A stretch of 35,164 nucleotides of DNA from Ilumatobacteraceae bacterium. GTDB lineage: Bacteria > Actinomycetota > Acidimicrobiia > Acidimicrobiales > Ilumatobacteraceae. A program made the translations under genes and the position numbers. Below are positions 1-10,078 of this stretch, piece by piece (positions within the stretch are counted from its first letter, which is position 1; each line of letters opens with the position of its first letter). The stretch spans positions 1 through 35,164 of the forward strand of contig JAFMJR010000011.1 of assembly GCA_017853385.1 (NCBI GenBank), read 5' to 3'. The notes under the pieces are model-generated. The model did not search any database. It saw only the letters and a program-made list of their open reading frames with translations, and had not been told where the DNA came from.

Positions 1-85
1 TCGGCCAGCGACACTGACGTCGAAACCTGTCAGCCCCGTTAACTTTGCTTGCCTTGTCAGTGTACGCCGGGGTGTACAAAGGTTT

Positions 86-1183
86 TCATTTCAATGGAAA
101 TAATGCGTAAAGAGATTGCACGAGGTCGCGAGCCTTGAGAGTTTGTTCTGTTGGTGAGCCTTCAAATGCCGTGTTCACCACGATCACCATGCGTTTACTA
201 GGTGAAACAGTCACGTACTGTCCGTAGTAGCCAAGCGCAGTGAAGTCACTTGGAGAAGCGTTGCTTCCAAGAATTTTGTGTGTCCACCAGTGTCCTGCAT
301 AACCCTGAAAAGTTGGAGATGGTGTACGTGAAAACGATACCCATTCAGGTGAAATCACTGTCTTCTTTCCCCACTTGCCATTGCGAAGATAGAGCAAACC
401 AAAGCGAGCTTGATCACGTGCGGTCATGTTTATTCCCATGAATCCAACTATTCGACCGGAGGAGTCTCGTTGGTAGTCAACCCTTTTTATTCCAATAGGG
501 TCTAGAAGTCTTTTCTTGATGTATGACACAGTTTGGGGCGTACCGCCAAGTGTGTCGGTGATGATCCGCATCAGAATCGCGCTGTTTCCAGAGTTGTATT
601 CAAATTGTGTTCCTGGTTTGGATTCAAGTGGCAAAGCAATTGCGTAGTCAGATGCAACAGGGGCAAAAAGCATCGCAATGGTTGAAGAGTCGCTTGCCAG
701 ATAATCCTCTTTCCAGGTCAACCCAGAAGACATGTGCAGAAGATTGCGTATGGTGATCGCGCTTCGCGGGTCGTTGGGATTAGACCATGCGGCAATAGGG
801 GCAGGCTGGTCGAGTGAGAGCTTTCCGTCATCAACGAGCATTCCAATTATCGTTGAGACGAAACTCTTGGAGATAGAAAACGTGTCAAGTATTGACTCTT
901 TGCTGTCAAGTTGGTGATAGCGCTCATAGACAATCTTGTCATTGACAGTGATAAGGACACTACGCACCCGAACTTTGTTGTCGCGAGGACCCATTGCGGT
1001 TCTTACAAGGGCTTCAATCTCTTTCTTGCTCACACCTTGCGGTAATGGTCCATTCTTCCAGTCATCTTCTTTAGTGATGCTGACTATCGGTCGTGCATCG
1101 ACAGTCGATGGAATTGCGACAGCGCTGATTGAGACCAGTACAGAAGTAAGCACGCAACAAAACAGAGATCTTGTTTGTTTCAT
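86..1183 (-). CDS. Secreted beta-lactamase-family serine hydrolase (NylB/EstB-like)
   Basis: A 365-residue protein of the class C beta-lactamase/penicillin-binding fold, probably an exported esterase, amidase or D-peptidase rather than a true beta-lactamase. Residues 1-30 form a signal peptide: basic start, hydrophobic core, Ala-rich end. The S-x-x-K nucleophile motif is S103-I-S-K106, and the second motif is Y196-N-S-G, the form I associate with 6-aminohexanoate-dimer hydrolase-like proteins rather than the YxN of AmpC. A 'LLHMSSGLTW' block near residues 148-157 and 'GYYGQYV' near the C-terminus fit the family. The ATG is preceded by GAGG at a normal distance. The gene is read alone, away from katG. 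The substrate cannot be told from sequence. Confidence 0.85.
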   Translation of the reverse strand: MKQTRSLFCCVLTSVLVSISAVAIPSTVDARPIVSITKEDDWKNGPLPQGVSKKEIEALVRTAMGPRDNKVRVRSVLITVNDKIVYERYHQLDSKESILDTFSISKSFVSTIIGMLVDDGKLSLDQPAPIAAWSNPNDPRSAITIRNLLHMSSGLTWKEDYLASDSSTIAMLFAPVASDYAIALPLESKPGTQFEYNSGNSAILMRIITDTLGGTPQTVSYIKKRLLDPIGIKRVDYQRDSSGRIVGFMGINMTARDQARFGLLYLRNGKWGKKTVISPEWVSFSRTPSPTFQGYAGHWWTHKILGSNASPSDFTALGYYGQYVTVSPSKRMVIVVNTAFEGSPTEQTLKARDLVQSLYALFPLK

Positions 1184-1265
1184 GAAGTCCTCAATTGCAA
1201 TGTAGAAGTCGATGGGTTGGTCAAATTCGCCGATACACCATCAATGTAGTCGCCATAAAAATGTA

Positions 1266-1300
1266 AAAAGGCCCTGCAGTTTTTCACTGCAGGGCCTTTT
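1266..1300 (-). terminator. Intrinsic terminator of the fur-katG operon
   Basis: A perfect 15-bp inverted repeat (1266-1280 with 1286-1300) with a 5-base loop lies 16 bases past the katG stop. On the minus strand the stem contains GGCCCTGCAG and is followed by TTTTTACATTTTT. The arms also begin and end in A/T runs, so it could work in both directions, although no plus-strand gene reads into it. Confidence 0.92.
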
Positions 1301-1316
1301 GTGAAGACGGTTTGAA

Positions 1317-3943
<2,627 letters not shown>

Positions 3944-3950
3944 GAAATTG

Positions 3951-3982
3951 ACTATATCAAAATTTGGACAATGTCCATAATT
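3951..3982 (-). promoter_or_regulatory. fur-katG promoter with palindromic operator
   Basis: The core TGGACAATGTCCA (3965-3977) is a perfect 6+1+6 palindrome within a 23-bp imperfect palindrome (3960-3982, 9 of 11 positions paired). It sits just upstream of TATAGT (minus strand, 3956-3951), which lies seven bases before the GTG of fur. TGGACA could serve as the -35, though its 15-bp spacing to TATAGT is short. A repressor bound here would cover the promoter. FurA autoregulation is known in actinobacteria; this particular site is inferred. Confidence 0.6.
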
Positions 3983-4005
3983 TTGCTCAAAGAAATATTT
4001 GGCTG

Positions 4006-4503
4006 CTAACTCTGTTTCTTTTGGCGTCCTGCCTCGCGGCGCATTTCTAGTTCGGATTCTTTCTTTGCAATTGCTTGGCGGCGGTCTGCCTTTTGCCGAC
4101 CCTTTGCCAGTGCAATGTCCACCTTCACGCGCCCTTTACTGAAGCGCACTTCTAGGGGAACGATGGTGAGGCGTTCTTTATTGATGCGGTCTTGCATGCG
4201 TCGAATTTGCTCACGATGAAGAAGCAGCTTTCGGCGACGCATTGGTTCATGTGCGCCAACTCCGTGCGCAAATTCGTAGGAGGCGATATGAATTCCGTCA
4301 AGCCACATTTCTCCATTAACCACATGGGCATAGGCATCGGCCAGTTGGATTTGCCCGGACCGAACGCTTTTTACTTCGCTTCCAAGCAGCACAATGCCGG
4401 CCTCGACCACATCCACAATGGAGTAGTCGTGCCTGGCCTTGCGATTGCTGGCAACCACCCGATCAAGGTGCTCCCGCTCGCTCTGCTTGTTTTGTGCGTT
4501 CAT
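4006..4503 (-). CDS. smpB: SsrA-binding protein SmpB
   Basis: The 165-residue RNA-binding partner of tmRNA in trans-translation, which frees ribosomes stalled on broken messages. An OB-fold core carries the family blocks '[10 protein letters not shown]', '[16 protein letters not shown]', 'HIASYEF' and '[12 protein letters not shown]'. The C-terminal tail is rich in Lys/Arg and matches the region that forms a helix in the decoding centre. Length is normal. The tmRNA gene (ssrA), often nearby, is not seen in this window. The gene diverges from mec across 37 bases and lies upstream of fur, separated from it by the fur operator, so it is probably a separate transcription unit. A TATGCT hexamer 12 bases upstream of the ATG is a possible -10. 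Confidence 0.96.
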   Translation of the reverse strand: MNAQNKQSEREHLDRVVASNRKARHDYSIVDVVEAGIVLLGSEVKSVRSGQIQLADAYAHVVNGEMWLDGIHIASYEFAHGVGAHEPMRRRKLLLHREQIRRMQDRINKERLTIVPLEVRFSKGRVKVDIALAKGRQKADRRQAIAKKESELEMRREAGRQKKQS

Positions 4504-4525
4504 ATCGTTCGTTTCAGCATACGGG

Positions 4526-4531
4526 TAGCCT
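4526..4531 (+). promoter_or_regulatory. Candidate -10 of mec
   Basis: TAGCCT lies nine bases before the ATG of mec, and no Shine-Dalgarno sequence intervenes. No convincing -35 is seen. Confidence 0.35.
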
Positions 4532-4540
4532 GAAATTGCA

Positions 4541-4960
4541 ATGAGTACTCAAACCGAATTGAAGGTGTCTCCGCAGATTTTGCAGCAGATTGGCGAACAC
4601 GCAATTTCTTGCTACCCAGAAGAGGCGTGTGGGCTTTTGGTCGGAAAACTTTCTGAAGGTGAAGTACTTGAGTTTCATGCCTGTGAAAACATTGCGCATT
4701 CCGCAAAGGTGTACACCATAAATCCCAAGCAGCATCTCGTTATTGAGCGAAATGCAGAGGATGCCGGTCTCGAGGTAGTTGGAGTGGTGCATAGTCACAC
4801 CCATACAGAGGCCTACCCAAGTGCAACCGATGTTGCACAAGCTCCTGATCCTGGCTGGCATTACATGATCGTCACGTTGAAGCGCGGAGTTCCAGAGCCG
4901 CGCAACTTCCGCATAATCGACGGGGTTATTTCAGAAACGGAAATAAATCAGCACAACTGA
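4541..4960 (+). CDS. mec: JAMM/MPN metalloprotease, Mec (CysO-cysteine peptidase) type
   Basis: A 139-residue zinc peptidase of the JAB1/MPN/Mov34 family. The JAMM signature is complete: a Glu in 'EEACG' (27-31), then H84-x-H86, seven residues, S94 and D97. In M. tuberculosis, Mec cuts cysteine off the carrier CysO after CysM has joined it to the CysO thiocarboxylate. Position directly before an O-phosphoserine-type cysM supports that role. Unlike the mycobacterial locus, there is no cysO between the two genes (62 bases, too short), so the carrier must be encoded elsewhere or the peptidase has another substrate. The N-terminus matches a single-domain protease without extensions. Confidence 0.85.
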   Translation: MSTQTELKVSPQILQQIGEHAISCYPEEACGLLVGKLSEGEVLEFHACENIAHSAKVYTINPKQHLVIERNAEDAGLEVVGVVHSHTHTEAYPSATDVAQAPDPGWHYMIVTLKRGVPEPRNFRIIDGVISETEINQHN

Positions 4961-4989
4961 GGGTTGTAACGACCACATCGTTAGAATTA

Positions 4990-5004
4990 TGACTTATTAA
5001 GTCA
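4990..5004. promoter_or_regulatory. Perfect palindrome upstream of cysM
   Basis: TGACTTATTAAGTCA is a perfect 7+1+7 inverted repeat 18 bases before the cysM ATG and 9 bases before its GGAG. A TAGAAT hexamer (4982-4987) just upstream could be a -10, which would put the palindrome across the transcription start. It looks like an operator for a dimeric regulator; the regulator is unknown. Confidence 0.45.
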
Positions 5005-5022
5005 ACAATCCCCGGAGTTGAA

Positions 5023-5973
5023 ATGGTGCCTCACGAAAGCGTTCTTGACCTCATTGGCAATACGCCAGTGGTTGATGTCAGCGTGTTGTCGCCAAACCCA
5101 CGTGTGCGTTTGATTGCAAAACTGGAAGGTCAAAATCCGTTTGGCTCGGTAAAAGACCGGATCGCAAAATCGATGATTGATCAGGCGATCAAGGATGGAA
5201 AGTTGAAGCCTGGCCAGCGAATCATGGAGCCATCTTCGGGCAACACGGGAATTGCGCTTGCCGCTATTGCAGCGGTGAAGGGGAATCCCATCACCATTTT
5301 GATGCCGGAAAGTGTGTCAATTGAGCGTCGACAAATGTTGCAGGTGTTTGGCGCCGAGATCATTCTCACCCCTGGTGCCGAAGGTTCAAATGGTGCTGTA
5401 CGTCGCGCAGAGGCGCTTGCTGCCGAGCACCCCGAATGGTGTTTCATGCATCAATATCAAAATGATGCAAACCCACGGGCGCATTATGAAACAACTGGTC
5501 CGGAAATTTGGCGAGATGTTCCAGACATCACGCACTTTGTGGCAGGACTCGGAACGAGCGGCACGCTGATGGGCGTTGGGCGCTATTTGAAAGAGCGCAA
5601 CGCCGATGTGAAAATCGTTGCTGTTGAGCCACCGTTGGGTGAGCGTGTTGAAGGGCTGCGCAATCTTGACGAAGGGTACATTCCACCAATTTTTGAAAAC
5701 TGGCATGGACGAGATGTCCTCGATCGCAAGCGCGTCGTGCGTCCACGTGAAAGTTTGGAAATGACACGTCGTCTTGTGCGCGAATGTGGAATTTTCGCTG
5801 GTATTTCCTCCGGTGCATCACTTGCAGGCGCATTGAAGGTTGCATCCGAAATCGATTCGGGAACCATCGCGTTCATTGTTTGTGATGGTGGTTGGAAGTA
5901 TCTGTCAACCGGCGCATACACCGATGATCTTGACGCAGCTGAAGCAGCGGCTGAAAAAATCATCTACTTCTAA
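5023..5973 (+). CDS. cysM: Cysteine synthase CysM, O-phosphoserine type
   Basis: A 316-residue fold-type II PLP enzyme that makes cysteine by beta-replacement. The PLP Lys is K44 in 'GSVKDR', the substrate loop is 'SSGNTG' (71-76) and the phosphate-binding loop 'GLGTSGT' (175-181). The C-terminal 'GWKYLSTGAY' matches mycobacterial CysM closely. R213 in 'GLRNLDEGY' aligns with the Arg that, as I recall (R220 of M. tuberculosis CysM), selects O-phosphoserine over O-acetylserine. That implies use of a sulfur-carrier thiocarboxylate such as CysO, yet no carrier gene lies here. The ATG has GGAG five bases upstream. Its stop nearly meets the stop of the convergent transporter gene. Confidence 0.94.
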   Translation: MVPHESVLDLIGNTPVVDVSVLSPNPRVRLIAKLEGQNPFGSVKDRIAKSMIDQAIKDGKLKPGQRIMEPSSGNTGIALAAIAAVKGNPITILMPESVSIERRQMLQVFGAEIILTPGAEGSNGAVRRAEALAAEHPEWCFMHQYQNDANPRAHYETTGPEIWRDVPDITHFVAGLGTSGTLMGVGRYLKERNADVKIVAVEPPLGERVEGLRNLDEGYIPPIFENWHGRDVLDRKRVVRPRESLEMTRRLVRECGIFAGISSGASLAGALKVASEIDSGTIAFIVCDGGWKYLSTGAYTDDLDAAEAAAEKIIYF

Positions 5974-5980
5974 TTTCGAA

Positions 5981-6811
5981 TTAGCCGCCTATAACCAGCA
6001 CGACTAATCCAACCAGCACGATGGCTGCTGACGTTATGCGCCGTCGGTGATCACCTTCATCAAGCATTTTCCATCCAGCAAACGCAGCGATCACCACGCT
6101 TGATTCGCGCAATGACGCAACATAACCGACTGGTGCATGACGATAGGCAATCATCACCAACATGTAGGCAACTGTTGAAAACACCCCTGCAGCACCCATG
6201 ATTTTCCAGTGAGCGCGCATGGTGGGGATCATCTGTTTTCTGCTTCGGATACTCGCGTACAGCGAAACAAATATTGCTGCTGCAATATTGAGTGCAAGTG
6301 CATAGGCAACGGGCTGTGATTGTCGTGTTCCGTGTCCATCAACAACTGAGTACACGGCAATGGTTGATGCAACGCTGAGCGCCGCTCCAACAACATGCCA
6401 TGAACCGCTTTTTGCGAGCACAAACAATCCAAGAACCGCAAGAACAATTCCAAGAGTCGATAGCGGCGACAACGTGTCGTTCAAAAAAATCACGCCACCA
6501 GCTGCTGCTGCAAGAGCTCCTGCTCCACGAACAATGGGGTACGACATTGAAAAATCGCCGCGGTCATATGCACGCGACAACAACATGAGGTAAGGAACAT
6601 GCATCGCTCCACTGAACAATGCCCAACCCCAAGCAATATCCGGTGAAGAACTCAAAATATTCCAGGTGATTAATGCAATTGCGCTGAGTGCTCCGCCGAT
6701 TGTGAATTGACCCCACAGTGCGAGTCTTCGGTCTGCGCTTTGTTTCACCAACAAGTTCCACGAAGCATGCAGAACAGCAGCAGTTAATGCGAGCAAAGTG
6801 GCAAGAAGCAC
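5981..6811 (-). CDS. EamA/DMT-superfamily membrane transporter
   Basis: A 276-residue very hydrophobic protein with about ten predicted membrane segments in two repeated halves, as in EamA (drug/metabolite) exporters. The opening 'LHASWNLLVK' is typical of the first helix of the family. The substrate is unknown; family members export amino acids, nucleobases or drugs. The GTG start has no Shine-Dalgarno sequence, but TAGTCT lies six bases upstream, so the message is probably leaderless. It sits reversed between cysM and murI, where mycobacteria carry a rhomboid protease gene, which suggests a later insertion into the old cluster. Confidence 0.85.
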   Translation of the reverse strand: MLLATLLALTAAVLHASWNLLVKQSADRRLALWGQFTIGGALSAIALITWNILSSSPDIAWGWALFSGAMHVPYLMLLSRAYDRGDFSMSYPIVRGAGALAAAAGGVIFLNDTLSPLSTLGIVLAVLGLFVLAKSGSWHVVGAALSVASTIAVYSVVDGHGTRQSQPVAYALALNIAAAIFVSLYASIRSRKQMIPTMRAHWKIMGAAGVFSTVAYMLVMIAYRHAPVGYVASLRESSVVIAAFAGWKMLDEGDHRRRITSAAIVLVGLVVLVIGG

Positions 6812-6817
6812 CGATTC

Positions 6818-6840
6818 AGACTATTGCGTTGGCGTATTGT
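6818..6840. promoter_or_regulatory. Divergent -10 elements for the EamA gene and murI
   Basis: Within the 37 bases between the two divergent starts, TAGTCT (minus, 6823-6818) is six bases before the exporter GTG and TATTGT (plus, 6835-6840) is eight bases before the preferred murI ATG. Both fit leaderless transcripts. Neither has a clear -35. Confidence 0.4.
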
Positions 6841-6848
6841 GGAAGCCA

Positions 6849-7667
6849 ATGCCAGACAAGCCAACGAATTCGCAGGGCCCAATCGGCATGTTCGATTCTG
6901 GGTTTGGTGGGCTCACTGTCGCGCGAGCAGTGATTGACCTAATGCCGGCAGAAGATGTGGTGTACATCGGCGATACCGGGCGATACCCATATGGCAATAA
7001 GCCGGCCGAGCAAGTGCGCGAATACGCGCGCGAGTTGGCTTGGAGTTTGGTTCGTGATTATCAGGCAAAACTTGTGGTGATTGCGTGCAACACGGCCGCA
7101 TCGGTTGCATTGCACGAATTGGCTAATGAATTGCCAGTGCCAGTTTTGGGTGTTGTCGAGCCAGGTGCGCGTGCTTTGGTTCGCGCAACGCACAACGGCA
7201 AAGTTGGTGTGATTGGCACAGTAGGCACCATTTCCTCTGGTGCGTATGTCGGCGCCATTCGCGATACCAAGGCGCAGGTCACTTTGACATCGGCCGCGTG
7301 CCCTGGATTTGTTGAGTTTGTTGAACGCGATCAAACGACAGGCGATGAGGTAACGGTGCTAGCTGAACGCTTATTGGCTCCAGTTCGCGACGCTGGAGTA
7401 GATGCATTGTTGCTTGGATGTACTCATTACCCGTATCTGTCGCGTGTAATCGGTGAAGTAATGGGACCACAGGTAGTTCTGGTCAGTAGTGGCGACGAAA
7501 CTGCATTCGCAGTGCGAGATGCTTTGGCTGAATTGAACTTGGCTGCTTCAAATCGAATTGGCACACATCGCTTCTTGTCTTCTGGCGATATCGCTTGGTT
7601 CGCACAACTCGGACGAAGATTGCTTGGACCTGAACTTGACCAAGCAGAGCAGTGGTCAAGCAAATAG
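6849..7667 (+). CDS. murI: Glutamate racemase
   Basis: A cytosolic, cofactor-independent racemase that supplies D-glutamate for peptidoglycan. 272 residues from the preferred ATG, a normal length. The substrate motif is 'DSGFGG' from D16, and the two catalytic cysteines are C80 in 'ACNTAAS' and C191 in 'GCTHYPY'. An in-frame start at 6798 would add 17 residues and overlap the divergent exporter gene, so I chose the internal ATG, where the family's 'PIGMFDSG' block begins ten residues in. It heads the block murI-rph-rdgB, in the order known from mycobacteria, but the metallo-beta-lactamase-fold gene (Rv1339 type) usually between murI and rph is missing. Confidence 0.96.
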   Translation: MPDKPTNSQGPIGMFDSGFGGLTVARAVIDLMPAEDVVYIGDTGRYPYGNKPAEQVREYARELAWSLVRDYQAKLVVIACNTAASVALHELANELPVPVLGVVEPGARALVRATHNGKVGVIGTVGTISSGAYVGAIRDTKAQVTLTSAACPGFVEFVERDQTTGDEVTVLAERLLAPVRDAGVDALLLGCTHYPYLSRVIGEVMGPQVVLVSSGDETAFAVRDALAELNLAASNRIGTHRFLSSGDIAWFAQLGRRLLGPELDQAEQWSSK

Positions 7668-7701
7668 TTTTTACATTTACACGCAACTAGGGAGCAAAAC
7701 A

Positions 7702-8463
7702 ATGACACGATTCGACGGACGGCAACACAATGAACTGCGTCCAATTTCTTTTCAACGCGACTTCACCGAAATGTCCGCAGGCTCGGTTCTGGTGTCGTTT
7801 GGTAAAACTCGAGTGCTGTGCACCGCTTCTCTAGATGAAGATGTACCACGCTGGATGAAGGGCAGTGGAAAAGGTTGGGTGACTGCAGAGTATTCGATGC
7901 TTCCAGGTTCTTCGCCTGAGCGAGTAGGACGCGAAGCTGCAAAGGGCAAACAGTCGGGTCGTACAGTTGAAATTCAACGACTGATCGGACGTGCATTGCG
8001 TTCGTCAATTGACATGAAGCAGCTTGGCGAACGACAAATTTTGATTGACTGCGATGTATTGCAAGCCGATGGAGGCACGCGCACCGCGAGTATTTGTGGA
8101 GCATTCGTTGCGTTGCACGATGCAATTACACGTATTCAACAAAATGGAGGATTGACGGTCAACCCATTGCATTCAATGTGCGCTGCAATCAGCGTTGGGA
8201 TTCACAACGGTAACCCAGTGCTTGATCTTCCTTATGAAGAGGATTCAAAAGCTGAAGTAGACATGAATGTGGTCATGTTGCAGCCAATTAATGGAGGCGA
8301 GCCAACTTTTGTTGAAGTGCAGGGCACTGCAGAAGGAAAAGCATTTTCGCGAAGTGAATTGGACTCGTTGTTGGGCCTGGCCGCAGGCGGGCTTGAGCAA
8401 ATTTTTGCAAAACAACGCGAAGTAATTGCAACTGCTCCAACACCTCGACCACTCGGCAGGTAA
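7702..8463 (+). CDS. rph: Ribonuclease PH
   Basis: A phosphate-dependent 3'-to-5' exoribonuclease that trims tRNA 3' ends and forms a hexameric ring. 253 residues from the ATG chosen because TAGGGAG (7688-7694) is at ideal spacing; an upstream in-frame ATG at 7558 lies inside murI and adds a 48-residue extension unlike the family. Conserved blocks are visible: 'GRQHNELRP', '[10 protein letters not shown]', '[11 protein letters not shown]', '[11 protein letters not shown]' and '[16 protein letters not shown]'. The gap of 34 bases after murI and 2 bases before rdgB suggests one operon. Confidence 0.97.
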   Translation: MTRFDGRQHNELRPISFQRDFTEMSAGSVLVSFGKTRVLCTASLDEDVPRWMKGSGKGWVTAEYSMLPGSSPERVGREAAKGKQSGRTVEIQRLIGRALRSSIDMKQLGERQILIDCDVLQADGGTRTASICGAFVALHDAITRIQQNGGLTVNPLHSMCAAISVGIHNGNPVLDLPYEEDSKAEVDMNVVMLQPINGGEPTFVEVQGTAEGKAFSRSELDSLLGLAAGGLEQIFAKQREVIATAPTPRPLGR

Positions 8464-8465
8464 TC

Positions 8466-9044
8466 ATGTTGCGCGCAGTGTGCGCTTCAGCCAACCCACA
8501 CAAAGTTGCTGAAATGTTCGATCTGATGGGCGGCATTATTGATTTGTTGCCGCGACCAGCCGAACTTCCCGACGTGGTTGAAGATGCCGACACTCTTGTA
8601 GGCAATGCGCGGCTAAAAGCAATTGCGGTGTGTGATGCAACAGGTTTGCCAGCACTTGCTGACGACACAGGGCTAGAAGTGGATGCGTTGCACGGAGCCC
8701 CTGGAGTACGAACTGCGCGTTTTGCTGGAGAGCATGCAACCGATGCCGATAATCGTCAGAAAATGTTGGCCGAACTTGATGGCAAATCGCGAAGTTGCAG
8801 ATTTAGAACCATTGCACTGCTGCGATTTCCTGATGGTCGAGAAATAATCGCCGAAGGTGTTTGCGAGGGAATGATTGCCGAAAATGAAATTGGTGATCGC
8901 GGATTTGGTTACGACCCACTGTTCATTGCAAGTGAAGGCGATGGTCGAACGTTTGCGCAAATGTCGGTTGACGAAAAACATGTACTTTCGCACCGAGGAA
9001 AAGCATTTCGAGCGCTCTCGGTAATGCTTGCTGAATTGAAATAA
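8466..9044 (+). CDS. rdgB: dITP/XTP pyrophosphatase (RdgB/HAM1 family)
   Basis: A 192-residue house-cleaning nucleotide pyrophosphatase that hydrolyses ITP, dITP and XTP to monophosphates, keeping deaminated purines out of DNA and RNA. The nucleotide motif 'SANPHK' lies at residues 8-13; 'LADDTGLEVDALHGAPGVRTARFAG' is the metal and substrate region in the middle; 'GFGYDPLF' and 'SHRGKAFRAL' close the family pattern. The ATG is two bases after the rph stop, so the two are co-translated; rph-rdgB pairing is common in bacteria. It converges on the D-threonine aldolase-like gene with six bases between stops. Confidence 0.96.
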   Translation: MLRAVCASANPHKVAEMFDLMGGIIDLLPRPAELPDVVEDADTLVGNARLKAIAVCDATGLPALADDTGLEVDALHGAPGVRTARFAGEHATDADNRQKMLAELDGKSRSCRFRTIALLRFPDGREIIAEGVCEGMIAENEIGDRGFGYDPLFIASEGDGRTFAQMSVDEKHVLSHRGKAFRALSVMLAELK

Positions 9045-9050
9045 CTGGTG

Positions 9051-10076
9051 TTACCAGCCGCGTAGGTCGATTTCCCAGCGGTCAACTACTTCATCATTTT
9101 CAACCACCCAAGCACATTCGTGTTGCGCAACTGTGGGGTCAATATGTGCTGGAGTAACTCGAATTCGAGTTCCAACTTGTGGAGTAGGTCCATCATTTGG
9201 AGAAAACGTGGTGTGTTCGTCGGAACAAAACCATACGGCGTGTCCATCAATAGATGGATTGCCGTGATCCATGCCAAGTGATTTCAAACCAACGTCAACA
9301 ACTGCCCACTGCGGGTTTGAAGAAATGACTGTGCCAACTACGAATGCAGCTTGCTTGAAAGGCAGATGTAATTGCGCGTATTGGGTGTCCATGAGTGAAT
9401 ACGAACCGGCCTGAATTTCGGTTACTCCGGTGGAGTGATGAAAGTCGTATGTTCCGGTTCCGCCAGCCGAAATGATTTCTCCACCAACATCGTTGGCCGC
9501 TTGTCGAAGCAATGCCATGCACTGTTCAACCTTGGCAATCTTTTCTTGTTTGTCAGTCACCATCATGAGGTGGCCTTCATAGCCCATGACGCCGCGAACA
9601 TTGATTCCCAAATTTCGCGCACGATCGGCAAGTTGCCCTGCGCCGTCGGGAGAAATGCCACATCGCGGTAGCCCCACATTCACATCAATAAGTACATTGC
9701 GAATTCCTGCTGTGCTTGCTGCATGCAGGGTTTCGTCGGAATCAATTGCAACGGTGATCAGTGCTGCATCTTGCAGCAGCGCCATTTCGCGCAACCGCGA
9801 AGCATCCACTGTTTCGTTTGCAAGTAGCAGGTCTTGCCCGAGTCCTGCTTTCACCATGCCAACAACTTCGCGAGTTGTTGCACAAGTGAATGTGGTGTGT
9901 CCGGCCTGCACCTGCAACTTGGCAAGCGCTGTGCACTTGGTTGCTTTCATGTGCGGGCGAAGTTTGGTTCCTGGCAAAAGAGTCGCCATGGCTGCAATAT
10001 TTTGCCTGGCGGTTGGCCCATCAATAATGAGGGCAGGAGTTTGCAGGCTGGCGAGGTGCGAAGGCAGAGAACTCAC
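9051..10076 (-). CDS. D-threonine aldolase-like PLP enzyme (alanine racemase N-terminal fold)
   Basis: A 341-residue fold-type III PLP enzyme: an alanine racemase-like barrel (about 10-240) and a C-terminal beta domain. K44 in 'RPHMKATKC' is the likely PLP Lys. The metal motif near the end is H311-x-D313 ('PAHIDPT'), the His-x-Asp form I associate with D-threonine aldolase; D-serine dehydratases have His-x-Cys. The likely reaction is cleavage of D-threonine or related beta-hydroxy D-amino acids to glycine plus aldehyde. The GTG start is three bases from the 3' end of a same-strand tRNA, leaving no room for a ribosome binding site, so its translation is unusual. Two other PLP enzymes start on the opposite side of the tRNA. 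Confidence 0.82.
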   Translation of the reverse strand: MSSLPSHLASLQTPALIIDGPTARQNIAAMATLLPGTKLRPHMKATKCTALAKLQVQAGHTTFTCATTREVVGMVKAGLGQDLLLANETVDASRLREMALLQDAALITVAIDSDETLHAASTAGIRNVLIDVNVGLPRCGISPDGAGQLADRARNLGINVRGVMGYEGHLMMVTDKQEKIAKVEQCMALLRQAANDVGGEIISAGGTGTYDFHHSTGVTEIQAGSYSLMDTQYAQLHLPFKQAAFVVGTVISSNPQWAVVDVGLKSLGMDHGNPSIDGHAVWFCSDEHTTFSPNDGPTPQVGTRIRVTPAHIDPTVAQHECAWVVENDEVVDRWEIDLRGW

Positions 10077-10078
10077 AG

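Noticed and set aside
11-63. An 8-base inverted repeat (ACACTGAC with GTCAGTGT) at the left edge
   Set aside because: The arms are 37 bases apart, there is no T run, and no neighbouring gene end is visible in the window, so no role can be given. Bases 1-85 otherwise show nothing I can name.
5947-5988. Bidirectional terminator between cysM and the EamA gene (GCGGCT/AGCCGC with an inner CTAATT/AATTAG)
   Set aside because: The arms lie inside coding sequence, the stem is interrupted, and neither side has a T run; the match may be chance.
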